Origin: Pseudomonas indica NBRC 103045 | Lineage (GTDB): Bacteria; Pseudomonadota; Gammaproteobacteria; Pseudomonadales; Pseudomonadaceae | Length of the DNA: 64,000 bases | NCBI RefSeq assembly: GCF_002091635.1 | Contig: NZ_BDAC01000012.1 | Coordinates: forward strand, 124,001 to 188,000 | Reading direction: 5' to 3' | Shown: in pieces, positions 13,688 to 23,948 of the stretch | How the letters are laid out: each line of letters starts with the position of its first letter | How positions within the stretch are numbered: position 1 is the stretch's first letter | The notes under the pieces: generated by a model | Database searches by the model: none | What the model saw: only the letters and a program-made list of their open reading frames with translations | What the model was told of the DNA's origin: nothing | Position numbers and translations under genes: made by a program

Positions 13688-14639
<952 letters not shown>

Positions 14640-14664
14640 GCAAGACCCTCCTTTTCCAGACTTC

Positions 14665-14693
14665 GAGGCCACCCCTGGGGTGGCCTCTTTTTT
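14665..14693 (+). terminator. Rho-independent terminator after lpxC
   Basis: A perfect 11-base stem (GAGGCCACCCC paired with GGGGTGGCCTC) is followed by six T residues at 14688-14693. It ends the dcw-lpxC transcription unit. Confidence 0.93.
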
Positions 14694-14757
14694 GCCTGCG
14701 CTTTCATCGGATCACTGCGTGCGGGTGCGTTTCATCGTCGCACCGGTCGGGGGTAGG

Positions 14758-15219
14758 TCAGCCGTCTTCGTGGGGCTTCACATGGCTGGCCAGACGCTCC
14801 AGGGCCGCCTTGAGCCGGGGATCGCTGACGGTTTCGGCGCTCGCCTGGATGCTTTCCGACGCGGAGGGGGAGAGGAAAAGAGTGCGACCGGGTGCACGCC
14901 TTTGGGGCGTTGGAGGTTGCACCTTAAGGAGAATTTTCGTTAAGGTCGCGAACTCTTCGAATACCTGCAGTTGCCGTAGCAGGCGTTTTTGCTGGTAACG
15001 CAAGCGGGTGGCCCAATGGCCATCGGTGATGATCAACAACAGGCAACCGTCGCGCCATGAGGCGACATGGCAGTGTTTGCGCGCCGCCGGTTGCAGCTGG
15101 CTTTCCAGTAGACGCTGCAGATGAGCGAGGCGTTGGGCTTCGCTGAACAGCGCTTTCAACGGCTTCGCCTCGCTCAGTAGCGCGGCGGGTGTCCGGGCCG
15201 GCAAGGGACGAAAAATCAT
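14758..15219 (-). CDS. dciA: DciA-type replicative helicase loader (DUF721)
   Basis: The small basic protein matches the DUF721/DciA family: the core LLEAQRLAHLQRLL-like helix region, the SWRDGCLLLIITDGHWATRLR segment and RYQQKRLLRQL are typical of the KH-like domain. DciA acts with DnaB in bacteria lacking a DnaC loader, which includes Pseudomonas. I chose the ATG at 15219 (MIFRPLPAR); a start at 15249 would add ten residues, and neither has a strong ribosome site. The gene is divergent from the M23 peptidase and convergent with lpxC, the same position as PA4405 in PAO1 (from memory). Confidence 0.85.
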   Translation of the reverse strand: MIFRPLPARTPAALLSEAKPLKALFSEAQRLAHLQRLLESQLQPAARKHCHVASWRDGCLLLIITDGHWATRLRYQQKRLLRQLQVFEEFATLTKILLKVQPPTPQRRAPGRTLFLSPSASESIQASAETVSDPRLKAALERLASHVKPHEDG

Positions 15220-15297
15220 GGCAGGACGCCTGAGATTGGGAGCGGCCATGGTAGCAGAAAGACGGCTACCGATTGCGCTCGGTCACAAGGGGACGTC

Positions 15298-16224
15298 ATG
15301 CACATCATTTTCCTGAGCCGCCGTCATGGCGCGACGCGCTCATACAGCCTCGATCTGCGCCTGCTGTGCGGCGCAGTCTTTCTGCTGATCGGGCTGGCCC
15401 TGGGTGCCGGCGCTGCGCTGGGTGCCTGGTGGGTACCGCATTCGGCCACCGTTCCGCTGGATGAGCCGATGAATGCGTTGCTCGACGAACAGCGCGCGGA
15501 AATCAGTGCGACCCGCGACGATGCGCAGCGCCAACTGGATGCCTTCGCCGCCCACTTGGCGGAGTTGCAGGCCCGCCTGACCCGCCTCGATGCCTTGGGC
15601 GAGCGGCTCACCGAGCTGGCCAATCTGGACGCCAGTGAATTCGATTTCTCCCTGAGCGTGGGTCAGGGCGGCCTCGACGAGCCGCTGGAAGGCTCGGCCT
15701 ATGCACCGCCGCCGTTCATGGACAGCCTGGATAGCCTGTCCGAGCGCTTGGACAACCGCGAGCAGTTGCTCGAAGTGCTGGAGCAATTGCTGGCCGAGCG
15801 GCGCTTGAGCGAGGCCGAATCGTTGTCTGGGCGCCCTGTCCTGCAGGGCTATATGTCCTCGCCGTTCGGTCGTCGCAGCGACCCGCTGACCGGACGCCTG
15901 AGCATGCACAAGGGCGTGGATTTCGCCGCCAAGCCCGGCAGCGATGTGGTCGCCGTGGCGGCGGGCGTGGTCACCTCCTCGGGGCGCAAGAACGGCTACG
16001 GCAATGTGGTCGAGATCAGCCATGCCGATGGCTATGTCACCCTTTATGCCCACAACCAGAAGAATCTGGTCCAGGTCGGCGACCTGGTACAGCGCGGTCA
16101 GACGATCGCCAAGGTTGGCAGTACCGGACGTTCGACTGGTTATCATGTTCACTTTGAAGTGCTGCACAACGGTATGGTGATCAATCCTGCCAGCTTCATC
16201 GCCCGTGCCAGCGCGGCGGAATAA
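15298..16224 (+). CDS. LytM/M23-family envelope metallopeptidase
   Basis: The 308-residue protein has a short cytoplasmic end, one membrane segment at about 20-45, a coiled-coil-rich stretch at about 62-110 and again near 135-170, and a C-terminal M23 domain. Zinc-site residues are visible as HKGVDF (H204, D208) and HVHFE (H283, H285), so the catalytic HxxxD and HxH motifs are intact, unlike regulatory LytM proteins such as EnvC or NlpD. It probably cuts peptidoglycan stem crosslinks in the periplasm. It lies divergent from dciA and 105 bases before secA; the pairing with secA is conserved in Pseudomonas. Confidence 0.9.
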   Translation: MHIIFLSRRHGATRSYSLDLRLLCGAVFLLIGLALGAGAALGAWWVPHSATVPLDEPMNALLDEQRAEISATRDDAQRQLDAFAAHLAELQARLTRLDALGERLTELANLDASEFDFSLSVGQGGLDEPLEGSAYAPPPFMDSLDSLSERLDNREQLLEVLEQLLAERRLSEAESLSGRPVLQGYMSSPFGRRSDPLTGRLSMHKGVDFAAKPGSDVVAVAAGVVTSSGRKNGYGNVVEISHADGYVTLYAHNQKNLVQVGDLVQRGQTIAKVGSTGRSTGYHVHFEVLHNGMVINPASFIARASAAE

Positions 16225-16329
16225 CCGCCGCTTTCCTCTCTCCCGTTTCCGAGTAGAATGCCCCCTTTGCACGCAGCCGTGGCGGCCCGCGGCCGTGCCT
16301 CCATCCCCAGAATGGAAGTCTTTGCCGAT

Positions 16330-19074
16330 ATGTTTGCGCCTTTGTTGAAGAAACTCTTTGGAAGCAAGAACGAGCGTGAAGTCAAACGCATGCTCAAGGC
16401 AGTACAGGCGATAAACGCACTGGAACAGCAGATGCTGGCGCTTTCGGACGAGCAACTGCGCGCCAAGACCGTAGAGTTCAAGGCCCGTCTGGCTAAAGGC
16501 GAAACCCTCGACCAAGTTCTGCCGGAGGCTTTCGCGGTCGCTCGCGAAGCCGGCAAGCGGGTGATGGGCATGCGTCACTTCGACGTTCAGCTGATCGGCG
16601 GCATGACGCTGCATGAAGGCAAGATCGCCGAAATGCGTACCGGTGAAGGCAAGACCCTGGTGGCGACCCTGGCGGTCTACCTCAACGCCCTCGAAGGCAA
16701 GGGCGTGCACGTGGTCACGGTGAACGACTACCTGGCCCGCCGCGATGCCAACTGGATGCGTCCGCTATACGAGTTTCTCGGCCTTTCGGTCGGCATCGTC
16801 ACCCCCTTCCAGCCGCCGGAAGAAAAGCGTGCCGCCTATGCCGCCGACATCACCTACGGCACCAACAACGAACTCGGTTTCGACTACCTGCGCGACAACA
16901 TGGCATTCAGCCTGGAAGATAAGTTCCAGCGCGAGCTGAATTTCGCCGTGATCGACGAAGTGGACTCGATCCTCATCGACGAAGCGCGTACACCGCTGAT
17001 CATCTCCGGCCAGGCCGAAGACAGCTCCAAGCTCTACCAGCAGATCAACCAGCTCATCCCGCGCCTCAAGCAGCACATCGAGGAAGAGGAAGGCGTCGTC
17101 ACCCAGGAAGGCCACTTCTCGGTAGACGAAAAGACTCGCCAGGTCGAGCTGAACGAACAGGGCCACCAGTTCATCGAGGAAATGCTCACCCAGGCCGGCC
17201 TGCTGGCCGAGGGCGAGAGCCTCTACTCCGCGCACAACCTGTCGCTGCTGACCCACGTCTATGCCGGCCTGCGCGCGCACAAGCTGTTCCACCGCAACAT
17301 CGAATACATCGTGCAGAACAATCAGGTTCTGCTGATCGACGAGCACACCGGCCGCACCATGCCGGGCCGTCGTCTCTCCGAAGGCCTGCACCAGGCCATC
17401 GAAGCGAAAGAAGGCCTGCCGATCCAGGCCGAGAGCCAGACCCTTGCCTCGACCACCTTCCAGAACTACTTCCGCCTGTACAAGAAGCTGGCCGGCATGA
17501 CCGGTACCGCCGACACCGAGGCGTTCGAATTCCACCAGATCTACGGCCTCGATGTGGTGGTGATTCCCACCAACAAGCCGCTGGCACGCAAGGACTTCAA
17601 CGACTTGGTCTACCTGACCCAGGAAGAGAAGTACGCCGCGATCATCACCGACATCAAGGAATGCCAGGCCAATGGCCGTCCGGTGCTGGTGGGTACCGCG
17701 TCGATCGAGAGCTCGGAATACGTCTCCCAACTGCTGCAGAAGGAAGGCATCGAGCACAAGGTCCTCAATGCCAAGTTCCACGACAAGGAGGCCGAGATCA
17801 TCGCCCAGGCCGGTCGTCCGGGGGCGGTGACCATTGCGACCAACATGGCCGGTCGTGGTACCGACATTCTTCTCGGCGGCAACTGGGAAGCCGAGGTGGC
17901 GGTGCTGGAGAGCCCCAGCGAGGAGCAGATCGCCCAGATCAAGGCGGACTGGCAGAAGCGCCACCAACAGGTGATCGAAGCGGGCGGCTTGCATGTGATC
18001 GCTTCCGAGCGCCATGAGTCCCGTCGTATCGACAACCAGCTGCGTGGCCGTGCCGGCCGCCAGGGCGACCCGGGTTCCAGCCGTTTCTACCTGTCGCTGG
18101 AAGACAACCTGATGCGCATCTTCGCCTCCGACCGGGTGAAGAATTTCATGAAGGCGCTGGGCATGCAGTCCGGCGAGGCGATCGAGCACCGCATGGTGAC
18201 CAACGCCATCGAGAAGGCCCAGCGCAAGGTCGAAGGCCGTAACTTCGACATGCGTAAGCAGTTGCTCGAGTTCGACGACGTGGCCAACGAGCAGCGCAAG
18301 GTGATCTACCACATGCGCAACAGCCTGCTGGCCGCCACCGACGTCGGCGAGACCATTGCCGAGTTCCGCGAGGAAGTGCTGACCAACGCCATCAACCAGC
18401 ACATTCCGCCGCAGTCCCTGCCTGAGCAGTGGGATATCGGTGGGCTGGAAGCGGCCCTGCGCAGCGATTTCGGCATCGACCTGCCGATCCAGCAGTGGCT
18501 CGACGAGGACGAGAAGCTCTACGAGGAAACCCTGCGCGAGCGTATCCTCCAGGCGCTGCTGGATGCCTACAAGGAGAAGGAAGACCTGGCCGGCGCCGAA
18601 GCGCTGCGGACCTTCGAGAAGCAGATTCTGCTCCGCGTCCTGGACGACCTCTGGAAAGACCACCTGTCGACCATGGACCACCTGCGCTACGGCATCCACC
18701 TGCGCGGCTATGCTCAGAAGAACCCGAAGCAGGAGTACAAGCGCGAGTCCTTCAACCTGTTTCAGGACCTGTTGGACTCCATCAAGCGCGACACCATTCG
18801 CGTGCTGTCCCATGTCCAGGTCCGTCGCGAAGACCCGGCCGAGGAAGAGGCACGTCTGCGGCGCGAAGCCGAGGCCCTGGCCCAGCGCATGCAGTTCCAG
18901 CACGCCGAGGCCTCCGCCCTGCAGCCGCCGCCTGAGCCCCAGGGCGAGGCGGAGGAGGGTGGTGCTGCAGTGGCCCAGATGCCGGTTCGCCAAGAGCAGA
19001 AGATCGGCCGCAACGAACCGTGCCCCTGCGGGTCCGGCAAGAAGTACAAGCATTGCCACGGACAGGTCAACTGA
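16330..19074 (+). CDS. secA: Preprotein translocase ATPase SecA
   Basis: SecA drives export of unfolded proteins through SecYEG. I chose the ATG at 16330 ([14 protein letters not shown]), the conserved amphipathic N-terminus; an in-frame ATG 24 codons upstream is not supported by the family. The 914-residue protein has Walker A MRTGEGKT at 102-109, the DEAD-like motif [12 protein letters not shown] near 210, helicase motif [10 protein letters not shown], and a zinc-binding C-terminus [13 protein letters not shown] near 898 for SecB and ribosome contact. No secM-like arrest peptide gene precedes it, as expected outside the enterobacteria. Confidence 0.98.
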   Translation: MFAPLLKKLFGSKNEREVKRMLKAVQAINALEQQMLALSDEQLRAKTVEFKARLAKGETLDQVLPEAFAVAREAGKRVMGMRHFDVQLIGGMTLHEGKIAEMRTGEGKTLVATLAVYLNALEGKGVHVVTVNDYLARRDANWMRPLYEFLGLSVGIVTPFQPPEEKRAAYAADITYGTNNELGFDYLRDNMAFSLEDKFQRELNFAVIDEVDSILIDEARTPLIISGQAEDSSKLYQQINQLIPRLKQHIEEEEGVVTQEGHFSVDEKTRQVELNEQGHQFIEEMLTQAGLLAEGESLYSAHNLSLLTHVYAGLRAHKLFHRNIEYIVQNNQVLLIDEHTGRTMPGRRLSEGLHQAIEAKEGLPIQAESQTLASTTFQNYFRLYKKLAGMTGTADTEAFEFHQIYGLDVVVIPTNKPLARKDFNDLVYLTQEEKYAAIITDIKECQANGRPVLVGTASIESSEYVSQLLQKEGIEHKVLNAKFHDKEAEIIAQAGRPGAVTIATNMAGRGTDILLGGNWEAEVAVLESPSEEQIAQIKADWQKRHQQVIEAGGLHVIASERHESRRIDNQLRGRAGRQGDPGSSRFYLSLEDNLMRIFASDRVKNFMKALGMQSGEAIEHRMVTNAIEKAQRKVEGRNFDMRKQLLEFDDVANEQRKVIYHMRNSLLAATDVGETIAEFREEVLTNAINQHIPPQSLPEQWDIGGLEAALRSDFGIDLPIQQWLDEDEKLYEETLRERILQALLDAYKEKEDLAGAEALRTFEKQILLRVLDDLWKDHLSTMDHLRYGIHLRGYAQKNPKQEYKRESFNLFQDLLDSIKRDTIRVLSHVQVRREDPAEEEARLRREAEALAQRMQFQHAEASALQPPPEPQGEAEEGGAAVAQMPVRQEQKIGRNEPCPCGSGKKYKHCHGQVN

Positions 19075-19096
19075 GGCCTATCCGCCAGTAACGACC

Positions 19097-19132
19097 AACG
19101 CCGCGACCGGCCCAGCCGCTCGCGGCGTTTTT
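19097..19132 (+). terminator. Rho-independent terminator after secA
   Basis: AACGCCGCGA pairs with TCGCGGCGTT around a 13-base loop, followed by a T run that ends at 19132. It separates secA from argJ. Confidence 0.85.
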
Positions 19133-19186
19133 CCAGCCGTGCCGACGGTACGGCATCGCACACAGAACGATTGAAGGAGCGCATCC

Positions 19187-20404
19187 ATGGCTGTTGGTCT
19201 TGGCCCTCTGCCCACCCTGCACCCGGTTCCCGGTTTCGAACTCGGCATCGCCTCCGCCGGCATCAAGCGCCCCGGGCGCAAGGATGTGGTGGTGATGCGC
19301 TGTGCCGAGGGCTCCACCGTGGCCGGGGTATTCACCCTCAACGCCTTTTGCGCCGCACCGGTGATCCTTGCGAAGAAGCGCGTGCTCGGCCCGGTCCGCT
19401 ACCTGCTGACCAACACCGGCAACGCCAACGCCGGGACCGGTGAGCCGGGGCTGGCGGCGGCTGCACGGACCTGCGCCAAGCTGGCCGAACTGGCCGGGGT
19501 CGACGAGAACGCGGTGCTGCCGTTTTCCACCGGTGTGATCGGCGAACCGCTGCCGGTGGAAAAGATCGAGGCGGCACTGCCCGCCGCATTGGCCGACCTG
19601 TCGGAAGACAACTGGGCCGCCGCCGCCACCGGCATCATGACCACCGACACCTTGCCGAAGGGCGCCAGCCGCCAATTCGAGCACGACGGCGTCACCATCA
19701 CCGTCACCGGCATTTCCAAGGGCGCCGGGATGATCAAGCCGAACATGGCGACCATGCTCGGCTACATCGCCACCGACGCGAAGGTCGCCCAGGGCGTGCT
19801 GCAGGACCTGCTGCGCGATGCAGCGAACAAGTCGTTCAACCGCATCACCATCGACGGCGATACCTCCACCAACGACTGCTGCATGCTGATCGCCACCGGC
19901 AAGGCCGGCCTGCCGGAGATCACCCAGGCCAGCGGCCCGCTGTTCGCGGCGCTGAAGCAGGCGGTGCTGGACGTTTCCATGGAACTGGCCCAGGCCATCG
20001 TTCGCGACGGAGAAGGCGCCACCAAGTTCGTGACCGTGCAGGTCAACGGCGGCGCCACCCATCAGGAGTGCCTGGACGTCGGCTACGCCGTGGCTCACTC
20101 GCCGCTGATCAAGACCGCACTGTTCGCCTCCGACCCGAACTGGGGGCGCATCCTGGCTGCCGTCGGTCGTGCCGGCGTGCCCAAGCTGGATGTGTCGAAG
20201 ATCGATGTCTACCTCGGTGAAGTCTGCATCGCCAGCCGTGGCGGCCGTGCCGCCAGCTATACCGAGGACCAGGGCGCAGCGGTCATGGCCCGCGAGGAGA
20301 TCGGTATCCGTATCGAACTGGGGCGCGGTACCTGCAGCGAGACCATCTGGACGACCGACCTGTCCCACGAGTACGTGAAGATCAATGCGGAATACCGCAC
20401 TTAA
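19187..20404 (+). CDS. argJ: Bifunctional ornithine acetyltransferase/N-acetylglutamate synthase
   Basis: ArgJ recycles the acetyl group from N-acetylornithine to glutamate in arginine synthesis. The 405-residue precursor contains the self-cleavage motif [15 protein letters not shown], with the nucleophile Thr189 that becomes the N-terminus of the beta chain. An oxyanion-hole type segment TNTGNANAGTG is near residue 85. A GAAGGAG site precedes the ATG. The pathway is completed by arg genes outside the window. Confidence 0.97.
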   Translation: MAVGLGPLPTLHPVPGFELGIASAGIKRPGRKDVVVMRCAEGSTVAGVFTLNAFCAAPVILAKKRVLGPVRYLLTNTGNANAGTGEPGLAAAARTCAKLAELAGVDENAVLPFSTGVIGEPLPVEKIEAALPAALADLSEDNWAAAATGIMTTDTLPKGASRQFEHDGVTITVTGISKGAGMIKPNMATMLGYIATDAKVAQGVLQDLLRDAANKSFNRITIDGDTSTNDCCMLIATGKAGLPEITQASGPLFAALKQAVLDVSMELAQAIVRDGEGATKFVTVQVNGGATHQECLDVGYAVAHSPLIKTALFASDPNWGRILAAVGRAGVPKLDVSKIDVYLGEVCIASRGGRAASYTEDQGAAVMAREEIGIRIELGRGTCSETIWTTDLSHEYVKINAEYRT

Positions 20405-20517
20405 GGCAGCGGCGAGCTTCACGCTGTAGGCGGCAAGTAAAAGGTGTGGGGGCTTGACGGTAGTGTCAGGTCAGCCCTCACACTGATTGGTTTGGAGCTT
20501 GTCGGAGAGGAAGAGCG

Positions 20518-21150
20518 ATGAAACTGGTAATCGGCAACAAGAACTACTCGTCCTGGTCGCTGCGTGCCGCGCTGGTACTGGAGCTGACCGAAGAGCCTTA
20601 CGAAGAGCTGCGTATCCCGCTCTATCAGCCGGACAGTCGGGCCCGGTTGCTCGCCGAGTCTCCGGCGGGCAAGGTGCCGGTGTTGCAGACGGAAGAGGGG
20701 CCGGTCTGGGACTCCCTGGCCATTGCCGAGTATCTTGCCGAACGCTTCGCCGAATCCCATCTCTGGCCACGCGGCCAGTATGCGCGTGCCGTGGCGCGCG
20801 CGGTCTGCGCGGAAATGCACAGCGGTTTCGTCGCCCTGCGCAGCCATCTGCCGATGGACCTCAAGCGCAACCAGCCGCTGGCACGTATCCCGGACGAGGC
20901 CGCGGCCGACATTGCCCGCGTCTGTGCGCTCTGGGCCGACTGCCGGGCGCGCTTCGGTCAGGATGGGCCTTTCCTGTTCGGCCACGCCAGCATCGCCGAT
21001 GCCTTCTACGCGCCGGTGGCCGCGCGTTTCCGCAGCTACGCCGTGGAGCTGCCTGCCGAGGCGGCGGCCTATGTCGAGACCATCTACCGTTGGCCGGCTT
21101 TCCAGCGCTGGTATCAGGCTGCGCTGGAGGAGACGGAGAAGCTCGGATGA
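20518..21150 (+). CDS. Glutathione S-transferase family protein
   Basis: The 210-residue protein has a thioredoxin-like N-terminal domain starting KLVIGNKNYSSWSLRAAL and containing GKVPVLQ with the cis-proline, then the ESP-type position DSLAIAEYL for glutathione binding, and an all-helical C-terminal domain with a SIADAFYAPV N-capping segment. The active residue is likely a serine in YSSWS, as in bacterial GSTs of this subgroup. Substrate is unknown. It overlaps mutT by 4 bases, so the two are probably co-translated; a link to oxidative damage is an inference from that pairing. From memory it corresponds to PA4401. Confidence 0.88.
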   Translation: MKLVIGNKNYSSWSLRAALVLELTEEPYEELRIPLYQPDSRARLLAESPAGKVPVLQTEEGPVWDSLAIAEYLAERFAESHLWPRGQYARAVARAVCAEMHSGFVALRSHLPMDLKRNQPLARIPDEAAADIARVCALWADCRARFGQDGPFLFGHASIADAFYAPVAARFRSYAVELPAEAAAYVETIYRWPAFQRWYQAALEETEKLG

Positions 21151-22085
21151 AGCGGGTGCATGTCGCCGCCGCGGTGATTCGCGGGAGCGATGGCCGTGTG
21201 CTGATCGCCCGACGCCCCGAGGACAAGCATCAAGGCGGGCTTTGGGAGTTCCCTGGCGGCAAGGTCGAAGAGGGCGAGGCGGTCCAGGCCGCGCTGGGCC
21301 GTGAGCTGGAAGAGGAGCTGGGCATCCGCGTGACGAGCGCCCGGCCGTTGATCCAGATCCATCATGACTACCCGGACAAGCACGTGCTGCTGGATGTCTG
21401 GGAGGTTTCCGGCTTCGACGGCGAACCCCATGGCGCCGAAGGACAACCGCTGGCCTGGGTAACGCCACGGCAGCTGGCGGACTATGAGTTCCCCGCGGCG
21501 AACCGGCCCATCGTAGCGGCTGCCCGATTGCCGGATCGCTACCTGATCACGCCGGATGACCTCGGTCCCGCCGAGCTGCTGCAAGGCCTGAAGGCTGCGC
21601 TGGACGGCGGCGTCAGGCTGGTCCAGCTACGCGCGCCGGATATGTTCGACGCCGAGTACCGCGACCTGGCCGTCGATGCCCAGGGGCTTTGCGCCGGTCG
21701 CGCCCAGCTCATGCTGAAAGGGCCGCTGGAGTGGCTCGGTGATTTCCCTGCGGCGGGCTGGCACCTGACCGCCCGGCAGTTGCGGGAGCTGGTGAGCGGT
21801 GGGCGACCGTTTCCCGCCGAACGCTGGTTGGCGGCTTCCTGCCACAGCGCCGAAGAGCTGGAACTGGCGGCGGAAATGGGGGTGGATTTCGTCACGTTGT
21901 CGCCCGTCCAGCCGACCCGGACTCATCCTGGCGCTGAGGTGCTGGGCTGGGAGCGTGCCAGCGATCTGCTGCGTCGGTTCAACCAGCCGGCCTATCTGCT
22001 CGGTGGCCTGGCGCCGCGGGATCTACCCCGCGCCTGGGAGGCGGGTGCCCAGGGCATTGCCGGTATCCGGGGATTGTGGCCATGA
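21147..22085 (+). CDS. mutT: 8-oxo-dGTP diphosphatase with C-terminal ThiE-like domain
   Basis: The first ~130 residues are a Nudix hydrolase with a full box: GGKVEEGE, then seven residues, then RELEEELGI. MutT removes 8-oxo-dGTP from the nucleotide pool. The remaining ~180 residues form a thiamine-phosphate-synthase-like barrel (YLITPDD, GVRLVQLRAPD, FVTLSPVQPT, YLLGGLAPRDL). The two-domain form is normal for Pseudomonas MutT (about 315 residues, from memory). The C-terminal domain lacks some ThiE phosphate/Mg residues by eye, so its activity is doubtful. The ATG overlaps the GST stop; the TGA overlaps the next start. Confidence 0.95.
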   Translation: MKRVHVAAAVIRGSDGRVLIARRPEDKHQGGLWEFPGGKVEEGEAVQAALGRELEEELGIRVTSARPLIQIHHDYPDKHVLLDVWEVSGFDGEPHGAEGQPLAWVTPRQLADYEFPAANRPIVAAARLPDRYLITPDDLGPAELLQGLKAALDGGVRLVQLRAPDMFDAEYRDLAVDAQGLCAGRAQLMLKGPLEWLGDFPAAGWHLTARQLRELVSGGRPFPAERWLAASCHSAEELELAAEMGVDFVTLSPVQPTRTHPGAEVLGWERASDLLRRFNQPAYLLGGLAPRDLPRAWEAGAQGIAGIRGLWP

Positions 22086-22324
22086 GGCCGGAAGACCTGG
22101 AGCTGTTGCTCACCCGCACCATGCCGTACGGAAAGTACAAGGGCCGGGCCATTGCCGATCTGCCCGGCCAGTACCTGGGCTGGTTTGCCCGGGAAGGTTT
22201 CCCGGCCGGCGAGATCGGTCGCCTCTTGGCGCTGATGCACGAGATCGACCACAACGGCTTGGGCGCGCTTCTGGAGCCCTTGCGCCGAAAGCTCCAGCAA
22301 TCGCAATCGTCCGAGAAGCGCTGA
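22082..22324 (+). CDS. Small DUF3820-family protein
   Basis: This 80-residue protein has the compact DUF3820 core: MPYGKYKGRAIADLP, QYLGWFAREG and a C-terminal helix with charged ends. The family is widespread in proteobacteria and of unknown function; the GKYKG(R) segment resembles those in some nuclease-associated small domains, but that is not proof of function. I chose the ATG at 22082, which overlaps the mutT TGA; a GTG six bases upstream is the alternative. The stop abuts the convergent gene at 22325. Confidence 0.85.
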   Translation: MRPEDLELLLTRTMPYGKYKGRAIADLPGQYLGWFAREGFPAGEIGRLLALMHEIDHNGLGALLEPLRRKLQQSQSSEKR

Positions 22325-22864
22325 TCAGGCTTCCGGCCCTTCCAGCTCTTCGCGAAGGAATTCGTAGGACGGGGCTGCGTGGATGTCCAGCGCCTGGCAC
22401 AGGTCCAGCACGCGGGGCAGGTCGCAGGTATAGACCAGTACGGTTTGCAGCAGGTCATCCAACGGGTCGCTGAAGTCGGTCAGCACGTAGCCGCCCTTTT
22501 CCGGGTAGAGGGCGCTGAGCTGGACCTGAATCCGTCGCAGCGCGGTCAAGGCATCGGCCTTGGCCAATTGCTTGGGTTTGAGGTTGAACGTCACCTGCTT
22601 GCCGAACGAGTCCATGATCTGCTGCAACAGCTCGTCGAAGCGGTCGGCCTGGAACAGCACGGTTTCCGGCAGGCTGCCCACCACTACCCACTCGCCCAGC
22701 GGGATCGGGAAATCCTCGTCGTAGTTGATATCCGGGTTGGCCTTCAGGAAGCCCTGCGGGTCCGCATAGGCCTGGGCGGCTTCGTCGGCGATCCGTTCGA
22801 TCTCCTCCGGGCCCATGCAGCCCGAGCTTATCAGGGTGATCAGTTCGACGAGACGGTCTTTCAT
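22325..22864 (-). CDS. Conserved hypothetical protein, acidic soluble
   Basis: I do not recognise this 179-residue protein. The start at 22864 (MKDRLVELITLISS) was chosen because the open frame upstream is low-complexity shadow sequence and overlaps the next gene's end. It is acidic, has no signal peptide or membrane segment, and mixes helices with a central strand-rich part (FPIPLGEWVVVGSLPETVLF). It is last in a minus-strand set with the voltage-sensor-like gene, 55 bases downstream of it, and may be its cytoplasmic partner; that is context only. Confidence 0.75.
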   Translation of the reverse strand: MKDRLVELITLISSGCMGPEEIERIADEAAQAYADPQGFLKANPDINYDEDFPIPLGEWVVVGSLPETVLFQADRFDELLQQIMDSFGKQVTFNLKPKQLAKADALTALRRIQVQLSALYPEKGGYVLTDFSDPLDDLLQTVLVYTCDLPRVLDLCQALDIHAAPSYEFLREELEGPEA

Positions 22865-22919
22865 GGGGGCATGCCTGAGAGTGAAGGGGCGCGAAGGATA
22901 GCCCGGATCGCGCCGATCT

Positions 22920-23948
22920 TCACTCGGGCGGGGTCGGTGGAGGTTCCGGCCCGACGAAGCGGCTCCAGCGGCGGTCGAGAATCTGCTGCTTGAGGACCTC
23001 GATGCTATCGACCAGCAGCTCCTCCAGGGCCAGGTCGGTGTCTTCGTCCTGGTAGAGCCAGGCATCGAAGCAAACATCCGCCAGGCGAGCGGCAGTGGCC
23101 TTGAAGGTATCGGACTGCAGGCCCTCGATAGAACCGTGGAGCAGGCTCTGGGCGATGCCGGTCAGAGCGTCGTCGAGGCTTTCCGCGAGCCGATCGCCCA
23201 GCGGCAGCCGGCGTAACCGGGCCAGCTCGCGGTTCTCCGCCAAGGCGCGTCGTACGAGCTGGGTGACATGCGCCTCGATGGCCGCCCGGTTGCCGTGATA
23301 GCCCTCCTGCAGCATGGCTTCGAGGCGCCGCGAAAGGTCGGCGATCAGGCGCTCCTTGCGTGGCCGGATCACGCCGTCCACCAGCCGGCGGGTGAGATCG
23401 TCGCTGGTGCCGATCTCCTGTTGCAGGCGCGAAAACAGGCGGACCATGACCCGATCCGACAGCTCTTCCAGCAGCAACTGGTAGTAGCGGTTGAAGAACC
23501 CGTAGATCGCCCAGGTGCGCATGTCGATCAGGCCCAGCCGCTGCAGGCGGATGGCCAGGACCAGGATGCGCAGGGCGCGCAGCCAGCGCATGCCACTCAG
23601 CGGGATGCAGCCGAGCACGTCATACCAGTGAGTGAAGGGGTAGTAGTACCAGCGCGGATAGCGCTTCTCGACGATGGCGACGGTCCAGCCGAGCAGCACA
23701 TCGAGGATGAAAACGGCGACGAAGGCCAAGTCGATGAACTGGAAGTGAGCGTGGACCTTTTCCGCATAGAGCCTGTGCAGCTCCGGCACCAGGGCGTTCA
23801 ACGCCAGGTTGATCGGCACCAGTTGGAACAGGCTGTCGAATAGGATCAGCCCCAGGTTGAGGCAGACCAGCAGCACGATGAAAGCTTCCCAGGCGGCGTG
23901 CAGGCCTTCGCGCCGCCGGGTTTCCGAAGAGAGTGGGGCGCCGGTCAC
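22920..23948 (-). CDS. Voltage-sensor-like membrane protein without a pore ('ion transporter' family)
   Basis: The 342-residue protein has four N-terminal membrane segments at about 21-45, 69-93, 101-120 and 121-141. The fourth carries R121, R124, R127, R134 and R137 at spacing typical of a voltage-sensor S4; acidic D73, D83 and D110 lie in S2 and S3 positions. No pore helices or selectivity filter follow. Instead about 190 hydrophilic, helix-rich residues form a cytoplasmic domain ending in a proline-rich tail. Such proteins are annotated 'ion transporter' in Pseudomonas. The start overlaps the adenosyltransferase end by 4 bases. Voltage sensing is inferred from pattern, not shown. Confidence 0.75.
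   Translation of the reverse strand: MTGAPLSSETRRREGLHAAWEAFIVLLVCLNLGLILFDSLFQLVPINLALNALVPELHRLYAEKVHAHFQFIDLAFVAVFILDVLLGWTVAIVEKRYPRWYYYPFTHWYDVLGCIPLSGMRWLRALRILVLAIRLQRLGLIDMRTWAIYGFFNRYYQLLLEELSDRVMVRLFSRLQQEIGTSDDLTRRLVDGVIRPRKERLIADLSRRLEAMLQEGYHGNRAAIEAHVTQLVRRALAENRELARLRRLPLGDRLAESLDDALTGIAQSLLHGSIEGLQSDTFKATAARLADVCFDAWLYQDEDTDLALEELLVDSIEVLKQQILDRRWSRFVGPEPPPTPPE

Noticed and set aside
16225-16329. A secM-like arrest gene before secA
   Set aside because: The gap is too short and has no arrest motif; an M23 peptidase gene lies there instead.
16765-19059. A very long open frame antisense to secA
   Set aside because: It is a GC-driven shadow frame; the plus-strand frame encodes complete SecA with all motifs, and the antisense peptide is low-complexity and matches nothing.
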